Assembly: GCA_964413535.1 (NCBI GenBank)
Contig: CAYPTB010000040.1
Location: 124,001 to 188,000, forward strand
Direction of reading: 5' to 3'
Length of the DNA stretch: 64,000 nt
DNA from: CAYPTB01 sp964413535
GTDB lineage: Bacteria; Planctomycetota; UBA1135; GCA-002686595
This document shows, one piece after another, positions 54,301 through 62,355 of the stretch. The translations under genes and the position numbers were made by a program. The notes below the pieces were generated by a model that was not told the DNA's origin, did not search any database, and saw only the letters and a program-made list of their open reading frames with translations. Every line of letters starts with the position of its first letter. The first letter of the stretch is position 1.

Positions 54301-54502
54301 CGACCTGACCATCGACCTCCGCGTCCGCCAGGTAGACGGTGCGCAGGCCGTCGGAGCTCACCTCGAACTCGACCACATCGCCCGTTCCAGGCGTGGGCAC
54401 GAGCGGCCCGGAAAGCCGCGTCGTCTGTCCGAAGACGACGCCGGCGACCAGGAACGCGGTCCCCGGGAGGGGTAGCGTGGAGCGCAGCAGGAAACCCAGC
54501 AT
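51314..54502 (-). CDS. Secreted beta-propeller (PD40/TolB-like repeats) protein with C-terminal TIG domain
   Basis: The 1062-residue protein has a signal peptide (MLGFLLRSTLPLPGTAFLVA). Many repeats of about 45-50 residues follow with the core SPDGSRVVYLADxDGxxELY and SVPIDGS, typical of WD40-like PD40 propeller blades. A C-terminal IPT/TIG-like domain (about residues 965-1055) begins VLVRGSGFVPGMTVKIGRRP and contains VDVEVSDGVV. It is probably a periplasmic or extracellular scaffold without visible catalytic residues. ATG 54502 is chosen because it opens the signal peptide. Confidence 0.82.
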   Translation of the reverse strand: MLGFLLRSTLPLPGTAFLVAGVVFGQTTRLSGPLVPTPGTGDVVEFEVSSDGLRTVYLADAEVDGQVEIYSASLVGGGSPVKLNGSLAPGGEVHGFWLSPDGSRVVYLADEDGPGQFALHTIPIAGGVRTQLTNTALGVIDHVAISPDGSRVACNALSKLWTMSIDGSQPPLDITATSLDLEYRFSDDGAWVVLRRLGSLYSVPVGGGGELQLNAPLPSGGAVQTFRIGGQSQRVVYLADQEADGRMELFSVPIDGALAPVPISIDADLQDELEVQPDFEISGVRVYHRARVNASTSLFVASLDGSTSPFKLNPPAGSPTILDYVIDPSGSFAVYRSRYGPSGAIDLYAVPTDGGQAAENLTGLVASDVEPGYRVAPLGGRIALRAGDDVYAATLDAGEFTPLSSTPEAKPSLSDLALSSDGVHVVWHAGSSRDLYSAPIDGSLAPLKISGALAPGGHVERGFALLPNGPGVVYRADQDQQGQVEVFGAPLTAPTFSVQLSAELEASGYGDVKDARLSTSGGWSVYRSDAGQQDFDRLFSVRTDGSGPPIELASLAAGSTVLDFAIAPDDSLVAFRVLTSECEIELHAVPIDGSPTPVSSLAASSVAEYRIAPDSASIVFVVDDALHVASLDGSGRSSALDGPPIASSSSEPPFAFAPDGSRVLYRSSEAGSVVLYSASIDGATGPTNLSGPLVAGGGVREFQIDPVSGRVVYVADRTVVEDYGLFSAPIDASSAAVELDLPIVGGNDAQSDFRFGADGLVLFRNGLDLFSVPIDASGAPVLLVDGVLSFRLSPDGSRLVYLRDDELSSQTLPGVASFASTVPGEAVPALLATGVEDDYSISPDGARVVFRSASTGALSSIAIDGNGGAVELSALQPAWHVAEVELSADGRRVVYRVDHGSGDVDLYATPIAHTQQDLPLTSAAPSTADVAPDFALTPDGSRVLFVHDPQVDGAFELFVARLGPRAFEVSPGQGLIGSGLPVLVRGSGFVPGMTVKIGRRPAQLVEFVDSSEVKVVPVPPAFPPLGSFKVDVEVSDGVVTSFLPNAFVFFSSPIDPLGIIVP

Positions 54503-54963
54503 GCTCAAGGGATGGTGCCGGAAGCCTCCGCTGGCCGAGTGTATCCGCTCCACGCTGGAAAGGGCCGTTGGAAGGGAGCGGCTGCCGAGCCTCGGACGAG
54601 TGCCTCGGGGAGGTAAACCGAAGCCGGCTCGGGCTTGGACTCCCCCGCGGGGCGATCGAGAGGCCGGCCGTTCCGCGCCGCGCGCCGGCCTCCGGCACGC
54701 GCTCGTCGGCAGGAGCAGCGGGCTCCGGGCTCGAGGGTCGGGGGTCGGGGGTCCTCCGGCGGGCCCTTCGGCAACGCCCAGCACGTCCGATCCGCCCGAC
54801 GGGCTGACAGGGCACCTGAACCGGCCCCACGCTCCAGCGCGCGCTGGAGGCGCTAGAGGGTGCTCTCCCCCGTCGCAGCGCGGACAGCGCGGAACCCGCG
54901 AGGCAGGCGCTACCGATCGAATTGGAGGAGGTTGATCGGCGTGTAGAGCTGCGCGACGCCGCG
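54503..54963. other. Intergenic region with a perfect palindrome and a G-tract cluster
   Basis: No gene is supportable in this gap between the response regulator and the propeller gene. It contains an 18-bp perfect palindrome at 54833-54850 (CTCCAGCGC and its complement) and five G-tracts at 54720-54751 on the plus strand with loops of 4, 5, 2 and 2 nt, fitting a G-quadruplex pattern. The palindrome could be a terminator for the upstream two-component genes or a protein-binding site. Confidence 0.5.
54538..54543 (-). promoter_or_regulatory. Candidate -10 element for the propeller gene
   Basis: Read on the minus strand, TACACT lies 35 nt before ATG 54502, within GGATACACT, with TTCCAG about 13 nt further upstream as a weak -35. 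The leader would be about 29 nt. Confidence 0.4.
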
Positions 54964-55617
54964 CTAGTCGCCCAGCGAGGTCAACCCCTCGCGCACCGCG
55001 TACTTCGTCAGCTCGGCGACGCCGTGCAAGCCGAGCTTCGTCACGATGTTGCGCCGGTGGGTCTCGACGGTCTTGATCGAGATCCGCATCTCCTTCGCGG
55101 TCTCGGCGGAGGTCTTGCCTTCGGCCACGAGCTGAAGGACCTCCCGCTCGCGTGCGCCGAGGATCGAGTAGACGGACGGCTCGACTCCCGCCTCTCCATG
55201 CGTCGAGCGCTCGACGACCAGGCCGGCGATCTCCGGACTCAGGTAGACCTTTCCCGCGCTCGCCGCGCGCACGGCTCGCAACAGCTCTTCCCGTGCGGCG
55301 AGCTTGAGGACGTAGCCCGAGGCTCCCGAATCGAGCATGTGGTGCACGTAGCGCTTGTCTGTGTGTGTGGAGAGCGCGATCACCTTCACTCGCGGGTGCT
55401 CGGCCTTGATCCGTCGGGTGGCCTCGACTCCGTTCATCTCCGGCATCCCGACGTCCATCACGACGATGTCGGGAGAGAGGGTCCGTACCAGACCGAGCGC
55501 TTCCCGGCCGTCGGATGCTTCGCCCACGACTTCGATGTCGGGTTCGTCGGCGAGGAGGGCGCTCAACCCAGCGCGCATGATTTGGTGGTCGTCGACCAGC
55601 AGGACTTGGATGCTCAT
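54964..55617 (-). CDS. NarL/FixJ-family response regulator
   Basis: The 217-residue protein has a receiver domain (VLLVDDHQIMRAGLSALLAD, phospho-acceptor Asp55 in IVVMDVGMPEMNG) and a C-terminal LuxR-type HTH (LGAREREVLQLVAEGKTSAE then TAKEMRISIKTVETHRRNIV). It should be phosphorylated by the kinase encoded just upstream, whose stop overlaps its ATG by 4 nt. Targets are unknown; the adjacent propeller gene is a candidate. Confidence 0.93.
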   Translation of the reverse strand: MSIQVLLVDDHQIMRAGLSALLADEPDIEVVGEASDGREALGLVRTLSPDIVVMDVGMPEMNGVEATRRIKAEHPRVKVIALSTHTDKRYVHHMLDSGASGYVLKLAAREELLRAVRAASAGKVYLSPEIAGLVVERSTHGEAGVEPSVYSILGAREREVLQLVAEGKTSAETAKEMRISIKTVETHRRNIVTKLGLHGVAELTKYAVREGLTSLGD

Positions 55618-56435
55618 GCTCCGATTTTCGCTCTCGTTGTTGTGGTGGCGGTCTCGAGCGGAGCACGCAGGCTGATCCGCGTTCCCCGGCCCGGGGCCGA
55701 TTCGATGTGCATGCGCCCTCCGACGTGATCGAGGCGCTCGCGAATGCTGAACAGACCGGAGCCGTGCGATTCCGAGACGTCGCCCTGCATTCCGACTCCG
55801 TCGTCTTCGACCACGGCGCCCACGCAGTTACCGTCGCGCCACAGGAATACGTGCACGCAGCGCGATCCCGCATGCTTGGCCGCGTTGATCAGGAGCTCGC
55901 GGATCGAGCGGAAGAGGATCACGCGCATGGTCTCGTCGGCGGGTTTGGGCTGCCCGTCGTCCTGGAGCCGGATCTCGATGCCGTAGCGCGAGCCGATGTG
56001 CTCGACCAGCCACCGCACCGCCGGCTCGAGCCCGAGGTCGTGCAGCACCGGCGGACTGAGCTCGAAGGTGAGCGATCGTGCGGAACGATTGGCCTGTTCG
56101 ATCAGGTCCTCGATCTCGTCGACCGCTTCCGAGACCGGCCCATCGACGCAACGGCGCAGAGCGGAGAGCTTCATCTGAGCGAGCGCGATCGTCTGGCTCA
56201 ATCCGTCGTGCAGGTCCACGGCCAGCCGCCGTCGCTCGCGCTCCTCGGTCAGGAGGAGCTCCGCGGTCAGCGCACGCAGGTGCCGTTGGTACAGCGCGAG
56301 CTTCTGCGCGGCGCGCCCGCGCTCCGCCACCACCCTCGGATGGGCCGCGCGCCGGAGCGGAAACTCCGATACGTCGGAGGGCGTCGCGTGGACCTCGCGC
56401 CCTGCTACTTCCTGTGCGTTCGTGTTCGTATTCAC
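55614..56435 (-). CDS. Soluble NarX-type (HisKA_3) sensor histidine kinase
   Basis: The 273-residue protein has a coiled N-terminal region, the HisKA_3 dimerisation box ERERRRLAVDLHDGLSQTIA with His76, and a HATPase domain with RSIRELLINAAKHA, DDGVGM and GSGLFSIRERLDHVGGRM. There is no transmembrane segment and no PAS or GAF domain, so the input signal is not encoded here and may come from a partner protein. GTG 56435 is chosen because GAGG lies 7 nt upstream; in-frame GTG 56516 would add 27 low-quality residues. Confidence 0.9.
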   Translation of the reverse strand: MNTNTNAQEVAGREVHATPSDVSEFPLRRAAHPRVVAERGRAAQKLALYQRHLRALTAELLLTEERERRRLAVDLHDGLSQTIALAQMKLSALRRCVDGPVSEAVDEIEDLIEQANRSARSLTFELSPPVLHDLGLEPAVRWLVEHIGSRYGIEIRLQDDGQPKPADETMRVILFRSIRELLINAAKHAGSRCVHVFLWRDGNCVGAVVEDDGVGMQGDVSESHGSGLFSIRERLDHVGGRMHIESAPGRGTRISLRAPLETATTTTRAKIGA

Positions 56436-56788
56436 CCCGTTACCTCGCGCTGTGTGCAGCGAGGAGGGCAAGGTCCATACCGTCCGCGCAGGCCGCGCCC
56501 CGAGGGAACGCTCCACTGGCCACGGGGCCGCGCGGGGGCCGGGAGGCCGCGGAACGAGCCTCCGATTGGAGAGAACTACTGGAAGGAACTACAAAGAGAC
56601 CCTGAATCCCCGGCCCCTCCGACCCGCCCTGGGAATCCGTGAGCGAGCTCTCATCCCGATTCCCTGCAGGGGGTGGCCCTCAGCCCAACGACCCCGTCCG
56701 CGGGCGGATTCGACCGCTCCCAGCGCAAGAGCTGGGGGTCAAGGAACGCCGCCACGCGATGTTGGACGGTCTTCAGGGCGTGCCGGCG
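56436..56788. other. Upstream region of the two-component operon with a direct repeat
   Basis: No gene is seen. GAACTAC occurs twice at a 13-bp period (56573-56579 and 56586-56592). On the minus strand, TAGTTC (56578-56573) could be the -10 of the kinase gene, leaving a leader of about 130 nt. The repeat might alternatively be a regulator site. Confidence 0.35.
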
Positions 56789-57217
56789 TCAGAGGCCAGC
56801 GGGCGACGGCGACATGTCGAACAGATAGAGGTAGCTGTCCCCGAGCACGTGCTCGCTCACGCCATCGGAGACCCTGACGTCGACGCGCAACGCGTTCTTG
56901 CCGGATGCGGGGGGCGGGAGGACCGGGGGAACGGCGAGGAGCTCGATCGCGCTCACGAACTGCACCGACTGCGCGGGCACGCCCTCGAACGCGACCGTGC
57001 AATCCGGTGTGAAGCCGGAACCATGGAGAGCCACGGGTTCGGGCGCGCTCGCGGGCCCGGACGTCGGAGACAGGAATCGGACGGCGCGTTGTAGAGCTCG
57101 AAGACCTCGTCGCGCTCTCGATCGGCCTGATAGACGACGAGGCTTTCCGTCGGGGCTGCTGGCGAAGCCCGCATCGTCCCCGGTGTCGGGCGTGCCGAGC
57201 TGTGGGCCGCTGAGCTT
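56789..57217 (-). pseudogene. Decayed copy of a propeller/TIG protein
   Basis: Read on the minus strand, three frames in succession encode parts of one protein: KLSGPQLGTPDTGDDAGFAS at 57217, ESLVVYQADRERDEVFELYN (a PD40 blade), and a TIG domain, GSGFTPDCTVAFEGVPAQSV followed by VDVRVSDGVSEHVLG, to the stop at 56789. These match the first blade and the last domain of the intact gene at 51314-54502, so the middle has been deleted and at least two frameshifts added. No start codon or signal peptide remains. Confidence 0.7.
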
Positions 57218-57598
57218 CTAGCCGCCCGCGTTCACCTGAGCGACGGAGACCGAGCTCGCGAGAGGCTCGCGACGACTACGTGCACGAACGACGGAGTGAA
57301 GCGCTCGTTTCGCATGGCCTTGCCCTCAGTCACGAGACTTCGAACTGAGAAGAGCCCGGACGCCCGTCAAGTCGCTGGCCCTCGCCATGGTGGCTCCGGG
57401 GCAACCGAGCCAGGGCATCACGAGCATACTCGGTGGCTCGGGGGGCGAAACCTCCGACCATGGCTTCGGGCGAAGGCGCGTCGACACGCAGAAGGTGAAG
57501 CCGTGGTCATCGCCCACTTGCAAGTGCACCCAGTGCACGCTGCGCGTTGTGTTCGGCCAGGGCGAGGAAGGCGCCACTACCCGAACCGCGGTCCAAAC
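57218..57598. other. Intergenic region with no supportable gene
   Basis: Open frames exist on both strands but have atypical composition and no family-like segments. Part may be further eroded sequence of the neighbouring propeller/TIG remnant. Confidence 0.4.
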
Positions 57599-57832
57599 TC
57601 ACAGGAGCGTGTGCGTGCTGTCGCAGTACGGGGGGTTCTTCGTGCGCTTGCAGCCGCACCAGGCGATGGTCCTCTTCGACTCGAGCTTCACGGTCACGGG
57701 CGTCATGCCCGTTCCGGCGTGGGAACCGTCGCAGAAGGGTTGGGTCGCGCTCCTGCCGCAACGACACCAAGCGTAGACGCCGGGACCGACCTGTTGCACG
57801 TAGGGAGACTTCTGGGGGAGGGCCGGTTGCAT
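57599..57832 (-). CDS. CDGSH-type iron-sulfur protein with two cluster motifs
   Basis: The 77-residue protein has two CDGSH motifs: CRCGRSATQPFCDGSH (Cys23, Cys25, Cys34, His38) and CGCKRTKNPPYCDSTH (Cys59, Cys61, Cys70, His74). Each should bind one [2Fe-2S] cluster with 3-Cys/1-His ligation, as in bacterial mitoNEET-like proteins. It is probably cytoplasmic with redox or cluster-transfer roles. ATG 57832 fits the usual family length; an in-frame GTG at 57910 would add 26 residues without family character. Confidence 0.9.
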   Translation of the reverse strand: MQPALPQKSPYVQQVGPGVYAWCRCGRSATQPFCDGSHAGTGMTPVTVKLESKRTIAWCGCKRTKNPPYCDSTHTLL

Positions 57833-57996
57833 GGGTCCGATGATCCCCCCGTCCCGCGAAACCGACAAGTCGGCGCGCCGCGTCGACGCTCGGGCATGCC
57901 CTGGTTTCACCCGTCACGCGCGTGGCTCGTACCCCGTGTCGCGCGCATTGCCCAGGAAAGGCCGCCGTCGCGGCCACCCATCCCCTCGAGCCGGGC

Positions 57997-58002
57997 TATC
58001 CT
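57997..58002 (+). promoter_or_regulatory. Candidate -10 element for the M16 peptidase gene
   Basis: TATCCT in the context GGCTATCCTG matches the element upstream of the first two CHAT genes. Here it lies 93 nt before ATG 58096, giving a leader of about 87 nt if used. Confidence 0.4.
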
Positions 58003-58095
58003 GTCGCCCGCGACCGCGCCGACGCATCGGCTGTGGGTCGTCCACCTCGCGCCGCCGGTCGCGGCGCCGCCTCACCCTCTCGGATCCTCGACGTC

Positions 58096-60855
58096 ATGCT
58101 CACGAAACCCGCGCTGCTCGCCGCTCTCTTCTCCCTCACCTCGACCGCCATGGCCCAGGAGATCGACATCCCGTTCGAGAAGCACGTCCTCGAGAACGGC
58201 CTGGAGGTCGTCATCCACGAGGATCACTCGGACCCCGTCGTGGCGGTCTACGTCTACTACCACGTGGGCAGCGCGCGCGAGGAGCGGGGTCGCTCGGGCT
58301 TCGCGCACCTCTTCGAGCACATGATGTTCCAGGGTTCGCAGAACGTCGGCGACGAGCAGCACTTCAAGCTGGTGCAGGAAGCGGGCGGGACGCTGAACGG
58401 GACGACGAACCTCGACCGCACCAACTACTTCGAGACGCTGCCGTCGAACCAGCTCGAGCTCGCGCTGTGGCTCGAGGCGGACCGCATGGGGTTCCTGCTC
58501 CCGTCGGTCACGCAGGCGAAGCTCGACAACCAACGCGAGGTGGTGAAGAACGAGCGCCGGCAGACCTACGAAGACCGGCCCTACGGACGCGAGTACGGGG
58601 CGCTCGCCGAGACCCTGTACCCGCCGGATCATCCCTATAGCTGGATCACGATCGGCTCGCACGAAGATCTCAGCGCCGCCTCGCTCGAAGACGTCCACGC
58701 ATTCTTCCGGCGTTGGTACGGGCCCAACAACGCCACGCTCGCGATCGGCGGCGACGTCGACCCGGCGAAGACGCTGGCGCTCGTTCGGAAGTACTTCGGA
58801 TCGATCCCGCGCGGTCCGGACGTCGCCAAGCCGGCTCCGCGCCCGGCGGTGCTCGAAGGCGACGTGCGCGTCGCGATCGAGGACAACGTCGAGCTGCCGC
58901 AGGTGACGTTCGCCTGGCACAGCGTTCCCTCCTTCAGCGAGGAGGAGCCGGCGCTCGAGATGCTCTCTCGCATCCTCTCCGCCAACAAGGCTTCGGTGCT
59001 CAACCGCGCGCTGACGATCGACCGCGAGCTCGCGAGCAGCGTGTCGTGCAGCCAGAACGGCGCCGAGCTCGCCGGCACCTTCGAGATCACCCTGCGCGCG
59101 AAGCCGGGCGTGACCCTCGACGAGCTCGAGAACGAGTGCCGCGAGCTCCTGTCGAAGCTCCTGGAGAACGGGGTCGACGCCGAGCAGCTCCAGCGCGCCA
59201 AGAACCGCTTCGAAGCCGACGCCGTGCGGGCGCTGGAGACCACTTCGGCGCGCACCAGCCGACTCGCGCACTACAACACCTTCCTGGGGACGCCGGATTA
59301 CGCCGCGGAGAACCTCAGGGTGCACCTGGCCGTCACGCCGGCCGATGTGCGGCGCGTTCTCGAGCGCTACCTCGTCGCTCGGCCCGCGGCGATCGTGAGC
59401 ACCGTCCCCAAGGGCAAGCTCGAGCTCGCGGCCTCCGGCCGAACGCGCTCGGCCCTGGCGGCCGAAGCGGCGCTCGCGCGCACCCAGATCCCCGAACCGG
59501 GGCCGCAGCCCGCCTTTCGCTCGCCACGCGTCTGGCACGGCGAGCTCGCGAACGGAGTCGAGGTCACGGGCACCCGCTACAAGGAGCTACCCATCGTGCA
59601 GCTCGACCTGTTCGTTCCGGCCGGACAGATCCACGAGGACCTGAGCCAGCTCGGGATCGCTTCCCTGACGGCCGCGATGCTCAACGAGGGGACGCAGACG
59701 CTCTCGACGACCGAGCTCGTCGAGGAGCTCGACGCGATCGGTGCGCAGCTCTCGATAAGGTCGACCGAGGACGAGATCGCCTTCTCGCTCAACACACTGC
59801 AGAAACACCTGCCGCGCGCGGTTTCTTTGCTCGAGGACGTGATCCTGAATCCGCGCTTCGCGGAGGAGGACTTCCAGCGCATCGTGAACCAACGCTTGGT
59901 CGCGATCCAGACGCGCGGCGACAGCATCGGGCAGACCGCGGGCCGCGTGTTCGACCGGCTGATCTTCGGTGACACCGTCCGTGGGATGCCGTCGCAAGGC
60001 ACCCAGGAGACGATCGCGAAGCTCACGCGCGACGACGTGGCAGCGCACTGGCAACGCCACGGCATCCCGGCCGGCGCTCGGCTGACGGTGGTTGGCGATC
60101 TCGATGCGGCCGGAGTCGAGGATCTGCTGTCGTCCTTGGTCGCCGGATGGAAGGCACCCGAATCGGGCATCCTGCCGGCGGCCTTCCGCAGCGAGATGGA
60201 AGGGTTGAAGAGCGTTCCGAACGTCTACCTGGTCGACAAGCTGAACGCATCGCAGTCCCAGATCCGCATCGGCCACCTGGGCGTCGCGGCGACCGACGAG
60301 GACTGGTTCCCGCTGTACGTGCTCAACTACATCCTGGGCGGATCGTTCTCGAGTCGCGTGAACCTCAACCTGCGCGAGGACAAGGGCTACACCTACGGCG
60401 CGCGCACCGGTTTCACCGGCGGTCTCCTCCCCGGCACCTTCGTCGCCTCGGGCGGCGTCCGCGGGGACGTCACGAAGGAATCGGTCGTCGAGTTCATGAA
60501 GGAGCTCGGCCGAATCCTCGACGGAGTCGACGACGCCGAGCTCGAGTTCACGCGTCAGGCACTCGAGCAGGCCATGGGGCGTGGCTACGAATCGACGCGC
60601 GCGTTGGCCGGGTTCCTGAACGAGATCAGCAAGTACGGGTACCCCGATGACTTCCTCGCCCAGCGCGTGACGATGTTGCACGAGCTCACTCCGGACAAGC
60701 TCCGGGCCCTGGCCCGCAAGCACCTCTCGCCGAACCAGATGGTCATTCTGGTCGTGGGCGACAAGAGCAGCGTGCGGGAAGGCCTGACGCAGCTCGGCTA
60801 CGGCGATGTCGCCGAGCTCGACCTGGACGGCAACCCGCTCCCGAGCGAGCGGTGA
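58096..60855 (+). CDS. Secreted M16-family zinc metallopeptidase (two-domain, pitrilysin-like)
   Basis: The 919-residue protein has a signal peptide (LAALFSLTSTAMA, cleavage before QE at residue 21) and the inverted zinc motif HLFEH (His71, Glu74, His75), with the distal Glu expected in the EYGALAETLYP region. It contains two tandem M16 units: the first catalytic, the second (from about residue 490) with YVLNYILGGSFSSRVNLNLR and DKGYTYGARTGF, the non-catalytic substrate-binding half. It degrades peptides or small proteins outside the cytoplasm. The upstream open frame contributes only Arg/Pro-rich residues, so ATG 58096 is preferred. Confidence 0.92.
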   Translation: MLTKPALLAALFSLTSTAMAQEIDIPFEKHVLENGLEVVIHEDHSDPVVAVYVYYHVGSAREERGRSGFAHLFEHMMFQGSQNVGDEQHFKLVQEAGGTLNGTTNLDRTNYFETLPSNQLELALWLEADRMGFLLPSVTQAKLDNQREVVKNERRQTYEDRPYGREYGALAETLYPPDHPYSWITIGSHEDLSAASLEDVHAFFRRWYGPNNATLAIGGDVDPAKTLALVRKYFGSIPRGPDVAKPAPRPAVLEGDVRVAIEDNVELPQVTFAWHSVPSFSEEEPALEMLSRILSANKASVLNRALTIDRELASSVSCSQNGAELAGTFEITLRAKPGVTLDELENECRELLSKLLENGVDAEQLQRAKNRFEADAVRALETTSARTSRLAHYNTFLGTPDYAAENLRVHLAVTPADVRRVLERYLVARPAAIVSTVPKGKLELAASGRTRSALAAEAALARTQIPEPGPQPAFRSPRVWHGELANGVEVTGTRYKELPIVQLDLFVPAGQIHEDLSQLGIASLTAAMLNEGTQTLSTTELVEELDAIGAQLSIRSTEDEIAFSLNTLQKHLPRAVSLLEDVILNPRFAEEDFQRIVNQRLVAIQTRGDSIGQTAGRVFDRLIFGDTVRGMPSQGTQETIAKLTRDDVAAHWQRHGIPAGARLTVVGDLDAAGVEDLLSSLVAGWKAPESGILPAAFRSEMEGLKSVPNVYLVDKLNASQSQIRIGHLGVAATDEDWFPLYVLNYILGGSFSSRVNLNLREDKGYTYGARTGFTGGLLPGTFVASGGVRGDVTKESVVEFMKELGRILDGVDDAELEFTRQALEQAMGRGYESTRALAGFLNEISKYGYPDDFLAQRVTMLHELTPDKLRALARKHLSPNQMVILVVGDKSSVREGLTQLGYGDVAELDLDGNPLPSER

Positions 60856-60903
60856 GCGCACGGGCGACCGGCCCGGCGCTGAGCCCGAGCTTCTCGTGAC
60901 AAG

Positions 60904-60926
60904 AGCGCCCGCACGCACCGGGCGCT
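60904..60926 (+). terminator. Stem-loop after the M16 peptidase gene
   Basis: AGCGCCCG and CGGGCGCT form a perfect 8-bp stem with a 7-nt loop, 49 nt after the stop codon. A T-run is absent, so this is an intrinsic-terminator-like hairpin by structure and position only. Confidence 0.5.
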
Positions 60927-61095
60927 TCGAACGTCCAGCGCGAGCCCGAGGCGGTGATCCGCTCCGCGGGGGAGCTTCGCCGATCCGAGCCCAGTGGGCG
61001 CTCGAACGAACTGCGCCGAACTGGGAAGCGCGGTTGCGAATGCCGCCGGACGGAATCCGGAACACGGACCCGACTCGGGCGAGGATCATGCGCCC

Positions 61096-62355
61096 ATGAC
61101 CCTCGATCCGGAGACGCTGCTCGCGCCGGCGCACCGCGATCTGGATCCCCGCCTGGAGACCGCGGAGGAGCTCGCGCGCGCCGTGCGGCGCGACCCCTCG
61201 GCGTACTCGGACGCGCATTCCCTGGCGGCGGCGGCGCGGCTCGGCAGGACGGAGCTCGGGACGCTCTTCCGCGATCACTTCCACGAGTCCCCGGAGGCCT
61301 TCCTGATCCGCGCGCGCGTCGGAGCCGCGGAGGAGCTTCTCGGCGAGACGAACGCCTCGCCGCCCGAGATCACGCGCGCGGTCGGTTTCGCGAGCCCGGC
61401 CGCCTTCGACGAGGATTTCCGTCGATCGACCTTCCTGCGACCGGGCGAGTACCGCGCGATGACACGCGCCAGGGACTTCGCACTGCGCCTGCCGGACGAC
61501 TTTCGAGCCGAAGAGACGCTGCGGTTCTTCGAGCGCGACCCGGAAGGGGTCGCGGAACGGCGCGAAGGGATGCGCGCGGCGAAGGCGCTCCTGCTCGAGG
61601 GCAAGCAGGCAGTTCTGACCATCGAGTTCGCGCGCGGGTTCGCGCTGTGCCGCGTGGAGTCGCGGGCACACCCCTCACCTGCGGCGATGCGCTGCGCGCA
61701 CGTGGCGGCCGTGGCGCTGCTCGGGCTCCGTTGCGATCCCGGAGCGTTCGAGCGCCGGGTGCGGAGGCTCGTCGGGATGGGGCGACTGCTGCGTGGGCGT
61801 AGAGGCCTGCGCGTCCCGCTCACCGCCGATCCGTTCGAGAGCGTCGTGTGGTCGGTCGTCGGGCAGCAAGTCAACCTCGCGTTCGCAGTCGCGCTGCGGC
61901 GGAGGCTCGTCGAGCTCTGCGGGTCGCGCGCGGCCTGGGGCCTGCGCACGCACCCGACACCCGTGCAAGTCGCGAAGCTCGACTACGGGGATCTGCTCCC
62001 GCTCCAGTTCTCGCGCCGCAAAGCTGAGTACGTCGTCGACCTTGCACGCGCGATCGTTTCGGGCGAACTCCCACTCCGGGAACTCGCCCGTGGCTCGGCC
62101 GTACACGCCGAACGCGCGCTACTCGCTCGACGCGGTCTCGGTCCCTGGTCGGCGAACTACGTGATGCTGCGCGGGTTCGGTTTCGCGGACTGCCTCCCGG
62201 TAGGAGACTCGGGACTCATGCTCTCGTTGAAGGAGTTCTTCGGACTCGCGAGGCGACCGAGTCCCGCCGAAACGCGAGAACGTATGCAACCGTTCCGCCC
62301 TTGGCGAAGTCTCGCCTGCCTCCACTTCTGGCATCGACTGGGAGAACCAGGATGA
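61096..62355 (+). CDS. alkA: AraC-like HTH fused to AlkA-type DNA-3-methyladenine glycosylase
   Basis: The 419-residue protein has an N-terminal HTH region (about residues 22-125) like the AraC part of Ada, containing LAAAARLGRTELGTLFRDHF and ITRAVGFASPAAFDEDFRR. An AlkA domain follows with FESVVWSVVGQQVNLAFAVA, the helix-hairpin-helix LARRGLGPWSANYVMLRGFG and catalytic Asp371 in PVGDSGL. It excises alkylated bases. The Ada N-terminal Cys4 methyl-acceptor domain is missing, so how the HTH would sense damage is unclear. It overlaps the methyltransferase gene by 4 nt. Confidence 0.85.
   Translation: MTLDPETLLAPAHRDLDPRLETAEELARAVRRDPSAYSDAHSLAAAARLGRTELGTLFRDHFHESPEAFLIRARVGAAEELLGETNASPPEITRAVGFASPAAFDEDFRRSTFLRPGEYRAMTRARDFALRLPDDFRAEETLRFFERDPEGVAERREGMRAAKALLLEGKQAVLTIEFARGFALCRVESRAHPSPAAMRCAHVAAVALLGLRCDPGAFERRVRRLVGMGRLLRGRRGLRVPLTADPFESVVWSVVGQQVNLAFAVALRRRLVELCGSRAAWGLRTHPTPVQVAKLDYGDLLPLQFSRRKAEYVVDLARAIVSGELPLRELARGSAVHAERALLARRGLGPWSANYVMLRGFGFADCLPVGDSGLMLSLKEFFGLARRPSPAETRERMQPFRPWRSLACLHFWHRLGEPG

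Noticed and set aside
54635..54935. Plus-strand reading frames in the regulator-propeller gap
   Set aside because: Products are Arg/Pro/Gly-rich with no start signal or domain; the stretch is better explained as non-coding.
57326..57776. Overlapping frames on both strands upstream of the CDGSH gene
   Set aside because: One is the antisense of the CDGSH gene and the others lack family-like segments or ribosome-binding sites.
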